NCBI GenBank assembly: GCA_028717055.1
Contig: JAQUOO010000016.1
Location: forward strand, 1-16,615
Direction: 5' to 3'
Source: Candidatus Omnitrophota bacterium
Lineage (GTDB): Bacteria; Omnitrophota; Gorgyraeia; Gygaellales; Profunditerraquicolaceae
DNA: 16,615 nucleotides
In this document: piece after piece, positions 6,388 through 12,994 of the stretch
Layout: every line of letters begins with the position of its first letter
Position numbering within the stretch: the stretch's first letter is position 1
Notes under the pieces: model-generated
The model's database searches: none
What the model saw: only the letters and a program-made list of their open reading frames with translations
Told to the model about the DNA's origin: nothing
Made by a program: the position numbers and the translations under genes

Positions 6388-6945
6388 TTACTCGCCATTA
6401 TCTACAATTCTAAAAACTATGTCAATTTCAAATTGAAGCTCTCCTTTTGCAAAATTAGCTGGGAAGGGTAAAAAGGGACTCGCTCTTTTTACCGCATCCA
6501 TAGCCTCTGCATCAAGCTCCTCTATTCCCGATGATCCTAAAAGCCGGACATCTTTGATCTCACCCGAAGATAAAAGAATGAAAGAGATTCGCACTGCGCC
6601 TTCGCGCCCCAGCCGTAACGCCCAACGGGGATACCTCCTTTCTTCTTGAATCTTTTGTTTGACGCTATCCTGGTAGCGTAAAATAGATTCTTTAATTACG
6701 TCTTTGCTTTCTGCGATTTCTTCCGACAACTGCTCCTCTTTAACAAACTCTTCAATCTTTTTTTCTTGGGCTAAGTGATATTTTTCCGGCAGATATTCGG
6801 GCCTTTCGCTCCTTAGCTCAAGCTCAATCGGCTCTTTAACGTCTGTATTGCTTATTCTAAATGAATTAGAGCCTATCAAATAAGAATGAAATGCGCATGA
6901 CAAAACAAAACTCACATATAAAGGACTAATTCTTCCCATCGCCAA
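6388..6945 (-). CDS. tonB: TonB energy-transducing protein (185 aa)
   Basis: Short TonB. Its N-terminal helix carries Ser16 and His20 (SCAFH), the spacing of the functional SxxxH motif of TonB. A charged Glu/Lys-rich linker at about 35-95 replaces the usual Pro-rich spacer. The C-terminal TonB domain spans about 100-185: YPRWALRLGREGAVRISFIL, then KDVRLLGSSGIEELDAEAM and ASPFLPFP, all typical. It links the ExbBD proton-driven motor in the inner membrane to an outer-membrane receptor. Its start lies 20 bases inside exbD, a strong overlap that implies coupled translation. It most likely serves the receptor encoded at 7977-10049. Confidence 0.92.
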   Translation of the reverse strand: MAMGRISPLYVSFVLSCAFHSYLIGSNSFRISNTDVKEPIELELRSERPEYLPEKYHLAQEKKIEEFVKEEQLSEEIAESKDVIKESILRYQDSVKQKIQEERRYPRWALRLGREGAVRISFILLSSGEIKDVRLLGSSGIEELDAEAMDAVKRASPFLPFPANFAKGELQFEIDIVFRIVDNGE

Positions 6946-7345
6946 CTTGCGTAGCTATAACCAGATTCTGCGCTTCAGCCTGCTTGGCCGCATCCATTAC
7001 CTTGACCGCCAGCCCTAAATCTACTTTTTCATCGGCTCTTATGACTACAATGCGTGATCCTTTCCTATTCATTGACGCCTTCAGACTCTGTGCCAAACTG
7101 TCTAACCGCACCTTAGTGTCATTCAAAAATATCTCCCCTTCTTCTTTGACAAAAACGATATTTTTATCCTCCCTCTGGCTTTGGGCGTGTTTTGACTCCG
7201 GCAGTTTAATATTAAATCCCCGATGCAAAACAAAATGCGAGGAAAGCACGAAGAAAATAAGAAGCAAGAATACCATATCAATGAGAGGCGTCATATTTAA
7301 ATCCGACTTTGGTTTTTTGCGCCTTTCAAAGTCCAATTCTGTCAT
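6926..7345 (-). CDS. exbD: ExbD/TolR-family biopolymer transport protein (139 aa)
   Basis: One N-terminal transmembrane helix with the diagnostic NMTPLIDMVFLLLIFF motif, including the proton-path Asp23, followed by a periplasmic ExbD domain (residues 45-139: NIKLPES, LNDTKV, VVIRADEKVDLGLAVKVMDAAKQA). Together with ExbB it forms the proton-driven motor for TonB. It starts 15 bases after exbB and overlaps tonB. TolR is the alternative, but the adjacent TonB-dependent receptor and tonB make ExbD the better name. Confidence 0.93.
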   Translation of the reverse strand: MTELDFERRKKPKSDLNMTPLIDMVFLLLIFFVLSSHFVLHRGFNIKLPESKHAQSQREDKNIVFVKEEGEIFLNDTKVRLDSLAQSLKASMNRKGSRIVVIRADEKVDLGLAVKVMDAAKQAEAQNLVIATQVGDGKN

Positions 7346-7360
7346 TAAAAGTCCTCTTAT

Positions 7361-7957
7361 TTAGTGGATGCTGAATATATCTGAAGCGGCATTCTTCATT
7401 TGAATTGCCCTGTTATCCACTGCCCCTTCAAAATAATGATAAAAAATAAGCGTAGGAATGGCTACGAATAAGCCGGCGGCGGTAGTCAAAAGCGCCTCCC
7501 AAATGCCTCCTGCCAAAACCGTAACTTCGGCAATCCCGCCGATTTTCTCTATCTTCATAAAAGTCTGTATCATGCCGGTGACTGTCCCGGTAAGCCCAAG
7601 CAGAGTGGAAATATTTCCGATTACCGAAAGCACGCGCAGGCGCGCATCCGCCTGTTCCAGTTCCCTTGAGCCTGCCCGGCGCAGAATCTTCTGCTTTTCT
7701 TCCGCCGGCTGATTCATAACCTTGAGCCCCACGCATAAGAACCTTCCCAAAAAACTTCTATCTTCCTCAGCGCTAGAAAAAGCCTCTTCGGGCTTGTTAT
7801 TCTTTAACAAAAGATGCACCCGCTCGGACAAATTCCTGACTTTCAGCCGCGTATTATGAAAATAATAGAGCCTCTCCAGAATGATAGTTAATGAAATGAC
7901 CGAGCATAACGCAATCGGCCACATAAGAAAACCGCCCTTGATAAACAAACTATACAT
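7361..7957 (-). CDS. exbB: ExbB/TolQ-family proton channel protein (198 aa)
   Basis: MotA/TolQ/ExbB family: a first helix at residues 8-28, a cytoplasmic region with an amphipathic helix (30-105), and two further helices containing the conserved GLTGTVTGMIQTF and WEALLTTAAGLFVAIPTLIFYHYF stretches. It is the pentameric stator partner of ExbD. It starts 19 bases after the receptor gene, in the order receptor-exbB-exbD-tonB, which indicates a dedicated energy module for that receptor. Confidence 0.93.
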   Translation of the reverse strand: MYSLFIKGGFLMWPIALCSVISLTIILERLYYFHNTRLKVRNLSERVHLLLKNNKPEEAFSSAEEDRSFLGRFLCVGLKVMNQPAEEKQKILRRAGSRELEQADARLRVLSVIGNISTLLGLTGTVTGMIQTFMKIEKIGGIAEVTVLAGGIWEALLTTAAGLFVAIPTLIFYHYFEGAVDNRAIQMKNAASDIFSIH

Positions 7958-7976
7958 CTCTTATTCCTCCACTTGG

Positions 7977-10049
7977 CTAAAATTTATAGGACAGGCTGCC
8001 GTAAATAAATCTTCCCGGCTCATTGACTATTTTAACGTTTGAGCCGCCCGGGTCAGTCGGATCGTATTCATAGGAATTCGCTACCGCATATCTTTTATCA
8101 AACATATTGTCAATACCAAAATTCAGACTAAGACCGTTTAACAACGACATCTTTCCCTCTTTTCCGGCAAACTGATAACCCGCCCTAAAGTTAAACACGT
8201 CCCAACCCTTAAGGGGCGTTTCACCGGCAACGCTGTCAATATCCTTGCTTCTTTCTGAATGCACCCATTCGTATACTCCAAAGAAACCATTCTTATCATA
8301 ATTCAAGGCAAGCTTTGTCTTAAGTGGGGCAATTTCAGCGAGGTTCTTATCGTTATTATTTTCAGGATAAGTAAGTTTTCTTCCCAGCTGGTATGCAACT
8401 GCCCCCTCAAGGTTGAAGCCGTGCGTTAAATCAAGGGTAGCAGTAGCGTCCCCTCCAACCAAATAGGCGTCGATATTGGTATATGTCTTGACGCCGCTTG
8501 TTTTCTGCTCCTGATAGATATAATCGCCCACATAGCTGTAGAAACCTTTTGCCCTGAATTTCAAACGCTCCAGGATTTTTGTCTCAAAACCGAGGTCTGT
8601 CTCAACATTGCGGGATGGCTTAAGGTCGGGATTGCCGTAATAAGTAGCTCCTTCCTGAACGTAACGCTCCACAGTAGTGGGAGTGCGGTTAGTCAAGCCT
8701 ACGCCGCCGAATAGATTTGTGTCGTCTTTCAAGAAATATTTTAAGAATAGATTAGCGCTGGGGAATACATCGGTTGAGCCGTTGGTATCGGTCATTGCCT
8801 TACTGAATTTCAGATCTTCCTGCGCCTTAGTGTGAAAAACATCCGCCCGCAACCCTGCCGTCAGTGACAGCTTGCCGATATCCCGCTCGGCCTTCAGATA
8901 AGCTCCGCCGTCTAACTCGTTGACATCCGGGAAAAGCTCGTTGTTTACTATTGCCCCCGTGTTTCTGTCTATCACGTCGCCATACCAATTACGAAAATAA
9001 AAATCCGTTCCGTAAGTCAATAGCCCCAGGCCTGCCTCAACTTTATTTTCGGCCTTTGCCCCAGAGATATAAGAAATCGCCTCTATCCTTCTCTGGTTAA
9101 TCACGCCGGGCCCGGTTCTATACTTTCCGTAAGGATAATGCTCGATGCGGTTATAATATCCGGAAATACTTAGCTCTTTAGAAATGGAGCTAAGGTTATC
9201 TACGGTATATTCGATTTTATTAAGATAGGTTTTCTCCTTCTCCGTGTCCATGGCTACGCGGGGAGTCAGGATATCGTGCGCCTCTCCGTAAGAAGATGAC
9301 AAGGATATCTTTTGGTTATCTGCCGGTTCAATTGACGCCTTTGCCCAGAAATCATGCTTCTTAAAAGCATCAAGGCCCTTCCCTTCGTCGTTATAATTGG
9401 GGTTAAAACTGCTTAACTTATTGCCTGCGCCGTCTTCGTATTGACCTGACCGAGAATAATTATAGCCAAACAAACCCTGCAATTTCTTGCTTCCCCCTGA
9501 TAAAAATAACCCCTGGCTCAAATACTCGTAAGAGCCGAACTTAGAAAGGATCTCTCCGTGCAGTCCTTCTTGGGGATCTTTTGTGATGACATTGATGCTA
9601 CCGCCAAGCGCTCCGGGCACGCTTACGTCATAAGGCCCCTCTTTTACCTCTATTCTTTTTATGCTCAAAAGGTTGATATGGGAGAGCGGGGGGTCCTTAC
9701 GGCTACCACAGGAGCCTTCGATAAGCGTATCGTCCTGAGTAAAGCGGAGGTTGCTTTTGGTAAAACCCCTTAAGCCGACTTCATTGCCGTAGCCGCTTTT
9801 GCGGATCATCGACGCTTCAATCATCTCATCCGACAAAATCTCGGCAAGATCGACAATCTTATATGCCTTGAGTGTCTTCTGGCTGATTATTGTCTCTTCT
9901 CCGGTTGTCAGATTTTCCTTTGTGTCCTCGTCTTCCGAAACAATTACCTGCCCCAGGTCAAAAACCGTAACCTGGGCAAAAGCCATATTACTCCAACACA
10001 ACTGAGAACAAATCAAACCCAGACAAATAAAACTTTTTAATGCTTTCAT
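7977..10049 (-). CDS. TonB-dependent outer-membrane receptor, probably for a metal or metal chelate (690 aa)
   Basis: A signal peptide of about 25 residues ends in MAFA. A TonB-box-like QVIVSE (34-39) follows, then a plug domain at about 50-160 (LAEILSDE, GLRGF, RIEVKEGPYDV, GALGGSINVITK), and a long beta-barrel to the C-terminal FIYGSLSYKF, which ends in Phe as outer-membrane barrels do. Plug residues 113-124 (SCGSRKDPPLSH) resemble the CPNHMDPP-type loop I associate with copper-receptor-like TonB-dependent receptors, but the Met/His ligands are replaced. Context (ExbBD-TonB and a znu-like importer downstream, a Fur-family box upstream) supports a metal substrate; zinc is the leading guess. 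AAGGAGG-like text precedes the ATG at 10049. Confidence 0.93.
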   Translation of the reverse strand: MKALKSFICLGLICSQLCWSNMAFAQVTVFDLGQVIVSEDEDTKENLTTGEETIISQKTLKAYKIVDLAEILSDEMIEASMIRKSGYGNEVGLRGFTKSNLRFTQDDTLIEGSCGSRKDPPLSHINLLSIKRIEVKEGPYDVSVPGALGGSINVITKDPQEGLHGEILSKFGSYEYLSQGLFLSGGSKKLQGLFGYNYSRSGQYEDGAGNKLSSFNPNYNDEGKGLDAFKKHDFWAKASIEPADNQKISLSSSYGEAHDILTPRVAMDTEKEKTYLNKIEYTVDNLSSISKELSISGYYNRIEHYPYGKYRTGPGVINQRRIEAISYISGAKAENKVEAGLGLLTYGTDFYFRNWYGDVIDRNTGAIVNNELFPDVNELDGGAYLKAERDIGKLSLTAGLRADVFHTKAQEDLKFSKAMTDTNGSTDVFPSANLFLKYFLKDDTNLFGGVGLTNRTPTTVERYVQEGATYYGNPDLKPSRNVETDLGFETKILERLKFRAKGFYSYVGDYIYQEQKTSGVKTYTNIDAYLVGGDATATLDLTHGFNLEGAVAYQLGRKLTYPENNNDKNLAEIAPLKTKLALNYDKNGFFGVYEWVHSERSKDIDSVAGETPLKGWDVFNFRAGYQFAGKEGKMSLLNGLSLNFGIDNMFDKRYAVANSYEYDPTDPGGSNVKIVNEPGRFIYGSLSYKF

Positions 10050-10071
10050 CTTCCCCTCCTTCTCCTTAAAT

Positions 10072-10092
10072 AAATAGAAATAATTTCTATTT
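10072..10092. promoter_or_regulatory. Fur-family operator, type B (perfect 10-1-10 palindrome), before receptor gene
   Basis: A perfect inverted repeat with 10-base arms around a single A; the core is TAGAAAT-A-ATTTCTA (10075-10089). It matches the box in front of the Fur-family gene at 10708-11124 at 18 of 21 positions. It lies 23 bases upstream of the receptor ATG. A weak promoter (TTGTAA, 18-base spacer, TAGAAA) may overlap it. It probably governs the receptor-exbB-exbD-tonB block and possibly the znu-like genes beyond. Confidence 0.8.
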
Positions 10093-10099
10093 GGAGACC

Positions 10100-10125
10100 A
10101 AAAAAAATTACAATTTCCGAAATTG
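10100..10125 (-). terminator. Possible weak terminator at the end of the methyltransferase gene
   Basis: On the minus strand CAATTT-CGG-AAATTG (10125-10111) forms a small AT-rich hairpin, then the TAA stop, then eight T. The T-run fits a rho-independent terminator but the stem is weak, so it may be only partial or accidental. Confidence 0.35.
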
Positions 10126-10701
10126 GATTAAATAACTACACCCATAATTCACTAAACTTATCTTTTTAAATCCATGTTGTGTTATTGCCGTCTCAATCTT
10201 TTCCGGAGATAAACGAATACGCATAGGAGGCCCAAAACCAACGTCTTTATTTGTGAATTCCAGTATTGCCAATCGCCCGCCCGGTTTCAGAACCCGAGAT
10301 ATCTCTGTAAATAAGATCTTTGCATCTTTTGATAGATTAAACCCGTGAAGCACTTGTGCTAGCAAACAAACATCAATAACCTTATCTTCAATCGGCAAGG
10401 AAGAGATAATATTTGACTTTATCGAGTTGATATTTATTAACCCCTGAGCATCAGCTTTTTCTGATATAGACTCAATAACCTCTTGCCATTGATCAAGCGC
10501 ATAAACCTTTCCCTTTCGCCCTACTGTCTTGGCAGCTTGAATAGAGTAATCTCCCGCTCCGCATCCTAAATCGAGGAAAAAATCACCCTCATTAAGTTTA
10601 AGCTCTCCAAATACAAGTTTTGAATCCTGCATATTAAAGCTGCTCACGCCCTGTTTTTGTTGCTTAACTCCTTCATGACCATGCCGATGCTTACTATTCA
10701 T
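10108..10701 (-). CDS. Class I SAM-dependent methyltransferase, UbiE-like (197 aa)
   Basis: Rossmann-fold methyltransferase of the Methyltransf_11/25 type. Motif I DLGCGAG is at residues 44-50, an acidic end of strand 2 (YALDQW) near 70, a motif-IV-like VIDVCLLAQVLHG near 110, and LKPGGRLAILEF near 140. The N-terminus is His-rich (His5, His7, His9) and polar. The substrate cannot be read from the sequence. It starts 6 bases after the Fur-family gene and lies between that regulator and the receptor gene, so it is presumably metal-regulated. Possible roles include modifying a small metal-binding molecule or a respiratory quinone, but nothing here shows which. Confidence 0.85.
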   Translation of the reverse strand: MNSKHRHGHEGVKQQKQGVSSFNMQDSKLVFGELKLNEGDFFLDLGCGAGDYSIQAAKTVGRKGKVYALDQWQEVIESISEKADAQGLININSIKSNIISSLPIEDKVIDVCLLAQVLHGFNLSKDAKILFTEISRVLKPGGRLAILEFTNKDVGFGPPMRIRLSPEKIETAITQHGFKKISLVNYGCSYLIQFRKL

Positions 10702-10707
10702 TTTCGT

Positions 10708-11124
10708 TCATCCTCTTGAACAATCCGCGCAAATACCATTCACCTGTATAAAATGGCTCACCACTTTATACCCTTTGATCTTCTTGGCGTCGCCAATCGC
10801 ACAATCTTTTATCTCATCGACTTTCCCACACTCAATACAGGTGATGTGATGGTGGTGATAATCACCGTGGACAGCCGAACACAACCCGTAATGCTTCTTG
10901 CGGTCAAACTGCTGTATCTTCGTCAATATGCCGCATTTGACGAGGCTCTCAAGGTTACGGTAAACACTAGGGAGCCCGCACCGGTCAAATCGCTTCTTGA
11001 GTTTTTTCCATACCTCTTCCGGAGTCAAGTGGCTCTTGCCGTCAACAAAAAACTCAATGATCGCCTGCCTGCGCGGCGTGAGTTTTAATCCGCCTTCTTT
11101 TAACTTCTCTAAATAGAGTTGCAT
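10708..11124 (-). CDS. Fur/Zur-family metalloregulator (138 aa)
   Basis: Compact Fur-family repressor without N-terminal extension. The winged helix covers about residues 5-80 (KLTPRRQAIIEFF; recognition helix LPSVYRNLESLVKCG, 51-65) and the metal/dimer domain 81-138. Visible sites are HHHH (90-93), Cys96/Cys99 and Cys132/Cys135 for structural zinc, and His124. Extra cysteines at 49, 64, 82 and 108 are notable. A strong promoter and a TAGAAA-type palindrome precede the gene, and a near-identical palindrome precedes the receptor gene, so it probably represses itself and the uptake operon. Association with a receptor, TonB and a znu-like importer makes Zur a plausible identity, but Fur is not excluded. 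Confidence 0.92.
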   Translation of the reverse strand: MQLYLEKLKEGGLKLTPRRQAIIEFFVDGKSHLTPEEVWKKLKKRFDRCGLPSVYRNLESLVKCGILTKIQQFDRKKHYGLCSAVHGDYHHHHITCIECGKVDEIKDCAIGDAKKIKGYKVVSHFIQVNGICADCSRG

Positions 11125-11135
11125 TCAATACCCTC

Positions 11136-11156
11136 AAATAGAAACTATTTCTGTTT
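11136..11156. promoter_or_regulatory. Fur-family operator, type B, before the Fur/Zur-type gene
   Basis: Imperfect palindrome with core TAGAAAC-T-ATTTCTG (11139-11153), 18 of 21 positions identical to the perfect palindrome at 10072-10092. It abuts the -10 element on the downstream side, overlapping the expected transcription start, and lies 12 bases upstream of the start codon. Confidence 0.78.
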
Positions 11157-11184
11157 ATTATAGCAAGAAAGTAACTACTGTCAA
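11157..11184 (-). promoter_or_regulatory. Strong sigma-70-type promoter of the Fur/Zur-type gene
   Basis: The minus strand reads TTGACA (11184-11179), a 16-base spacer, then TATAAT (11162-11157). Both hexamers are perfect consensus matches. The gene behind it starts at 11124. Confidence 0.85.
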
Positions 11185-11188
11185 TAAT

Positions 11189-11219
11189 AAAGGCCCAGCG
11201 CATAAACATCCGGGCCCTT
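11189..11219 (-). terminator. Hairpin downstream of the porin gene
   Basis: On the minus strand AAGGGCCC (11219-11212) pairs with GGGCCTTT (11196-11189), 8 pairs including one G-U, across a 15-base loop. It lies 20 bases after the porin stop and before the promoter of the next gene. The following text is T-rich (TTTATTATTG) but not a clean T-run. Confidence 0.6.
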
Positions 11220-11239
11220 ACTAAGGAATAATTTTGATA

Positions 11240-12607
11240 TTAAAAATCCACCTGCGCCCTTAAACCTCCTACGAATATACCGCCTGCGTTACCCGAGACA
11301 TCTTTCCCAAAGGGATTCCAGATATACTGAAAATCTGGGCTGACAGATAAATGGTCATTAACATGTATCTTGTAATAGGCTTCCAAGTGACCTTCTGCCT
11401 TCGCTAAATAACCTTCATTCGCTTTCTTGTAGTCATCCGAAGGAAATACCTGGCCTACGGCAAAGGCAAACACATCATTCTCCCTGCCCCAGGGCTTGCC
11501 TTCAACCTGAAAGCCGGCACTCCATGACTGCTCCAAAGAATAATTGGAACCGTCTGCTACAGTTAATTCAGGGTTAAAAACTTCGGGATTCTGCCAGCCG
11601 TAACGGGTAAAAAGCGTAACGATGTCGTTGATCTTCTGGTCAAAGCTTAAGCCGAAGCCGTAAGCGGCTTCTTTGGCCTTTTCGCTGTCCAGCCACTTGG
11701 TATGGTTAGCATTGTTATTCCATCCGTAAAAACGGTAGTTACCGGGCAACCCGAAGAAATTAGTCTTAAAATGCGCTTGACCGACGTTAAAGAGATTGTC
11801 GCCAATCTTTTCCCAATCGCTATTGGCGTCAAATACGCCGTAGCCTAATTCCAACCATTCTAACGGTATATAGGCAAAACGGATACCTGCGGTATTATCG
11901 GGAAACTCCAAAACAGGCGAATTGCGGAAAATGCTACCCAAGAATTGAGTAGTTTCATCGTTAGCGACTTCGCTCTGGTCAAAGTAAGCAGTAGGATCAA
12001 GCTTACCAAAGGTCAAAGCTACTCTGTCTTTAAATAACCCCTGCTCATACCAGAATTCCGTTACCTCAACCTTGGCCTCGCTGTCGCCGGCATCACGGTT
12101 AACGCCTGAATAGAGCGTGAGATTATCATCAAGACCGGCGCCCTGTCCTGCCTCTAAGTGCAGGAAAGCCCTGCCGCCAATCTCCTTAAACTCCTTGCCC
12201 AAAGTCACATCTGCTGAATATGAACCGTCCGTACGGGATTTCTTCTCTGTCCGGCCATCCTCGTCATAGTTGATGTTATTTGCGCCCTGCACGATAAAAG
12301 TGCCGCCTGCTCCAAGCTCAAGTCCTTCCATAAGCTGTATTGGCGCGCCCGGAACCCGGTGAAGGTTTTCCTCAAACTGTGATAATTTTGATTCATATTC
12401 ACTGATTTTTTCCTGCTGAGCCCCTATCACTGATTCCTGCGACTTGATATGGGTGTCCTGGGCGTTAATTTTCTTCTCCAGGACATCCACGCGTGATTGA
12501 AGCTTCTGGAGCATGGCTTCCACATCATCGCCTCCGGCGTATGACGTTGAAACAAAACCTAACATAACTGCCAAAATCAAGAACCGGCTAAATAACTTCA
12601 GAGACAT
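11240..12607 (-). CDS. OprB-type carbohydrate porin family outer-membrane protein (455 aa)
   Basis: A signal peptide ends around residue 24 (STSYA). An N-terminal coiled coil at about 28-82 follows (LQKLQSRVDVLEKKI, repeated Q/E/K heptads). The rest, from about residue 95, is a beta-barrel with alternating aromatic/hydrophobic strands, ending in VDF with a C-terminal Phe. Stretches such as FWYEQGLFKDRVALTFGKLDP, YFDQSEVANDETTQFLGS and LGYGVFDANSDW are typical of the OprB porin family (PF04966). The coiled coil may bridge to the peptidoglycan or mediate trimerisation. It follows the DUF2292 gene by 65 bases with a good AAAGGAG ribosome site and no terminator, so it may be transcribed with the feo genes. 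The substrate is unknown; in this setting a metal-complex pore is conceivable. Confidence 0.87.
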   Translation of the reverse strand: MSLKLFSRFLILAVMLGFVSTSYAGGDDVEAMLQKLQSRVDVLEKKINAQDTHIKSQESVIGAQQEKISEYESKLSQFEENLHRVPGAPIQLMEGLELGAGGTFIVQGANNINYDEDGRTEKKSRTDGSYSADVTLGKEFKEIGGRAFLHLEAGQGAGLDDNLTLYSGVNRDAGDSEAKVEVTEFWYEQGLFKDRVALTFGKLDPTAYFDQSEVANDETTQFLGSIFRNSPVLEFPDNTAGIRFAYIPLEWLELGYGVFDANSDWEKIGDNLFNVGQAHFKTNFFGLPGNYRFYGWNNNANHTKWLDSEKAKEAAYGFGLSFDQKINDIVTLFTRYGWQNPEVFNPELTVADGSNYSLEQSWSAGFQVEGKPWGRENDVFAFAVGQVFPSDDYKKANEGYLAKAEGHLEAYYKIHVNDHLSVSPDFQYIWNPFGKDVSGNAGGIFVGGLRAQVDF

Positions 12608-12672
12608 CTTAAGACTCCTTTCGCTTGTTTTGCCTCTGGTTATCCAGTCGGTCTTTTTCTTGTTTTAATTAT

Positions 12673-12834
12673 TTAGCTCTGCCCGCGCAGACGCTTTTGC
12701 GCTTTAAAACGCTTCTTTTCCCTTCTTTCTACCTGCACTATTTCAGAATTATGTATAGTAACAACCACCTCCCCAAAATGCACCTGCCTGATCAATGCGA
12801 CGGTCTCTTCGAGCTTCTTGTCTTCCATATCCAT
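12673..12834 (-). CDS. DUF2292/YezD-like small protein (53 aa)
   Basis: Small basic protein with the DUF2292 (YezD) pattern: a helix LEETVALIRQVHFG followed by VVVTIHNSEIVQVERREKKRF, and a Lys/Arg-rich tail. Its function is unknown. Members are often next to iron, sulfur or molybdate genes in anaerobes (from memory). I start it at ATG 12834, one base after the stop of the FeoB-associated protein (TAGTATG). The longer in-frame opening upstream is only the out-of-frame shadow of that gene. Confidence 0.72.
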   Translation of the reverse strand: MDMEDKKLEETVALIRQVHFGEVVVTIHNSEIVQVERREKKRFKAQKRLRGQS

Positions 12835-12835
12835 A

Positions 12836-12991
12836 CTAACGCCTGCTCTCTTTCCGCTTCTTGCAAGCGGCGTTATCACTGCATCCGCTGCAACAGGAAG
12901 AGCCTGTTTCGCCGCAAAAAGCCCTTACCAGGCAGCGAATTAATAAAGCACTGGCTATTAAAACAATTGTGATTATAACAGTCTTCTCCAT
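12836..12991 (-). CDS. FeoB-associated Cys-rich membrane protein (51 aa)
   Basis: A short gene read directly from the sequence. It starts 3 bases after the feoB stop, with GGAGG inside the end of feoB as ribosome site, and ends one base before the DUF2292 start. The protein begins MEKTVIITIVLIASALLI, a single transmembrane helix, followed by a Cys-rich tail with Cys20, Cys26, Cys33, Cys34, Cys37 and Cys43 (SSCCSGCSDNAACKK) and a basic end. This matches the FeoB_associated family (PF12669), small proteins found directly downstream of feoB, thought to help the transporter in a role like that of FeoC. The exact biochemical role is unproven. Confidence 0.88.
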   Translation of the reverse strand: MEKTVIITIVLIASALLIRCLVRAFCGETGSSCCSGCSDNAACKKRKESRR

Positions 12992-12994
12992 TGC

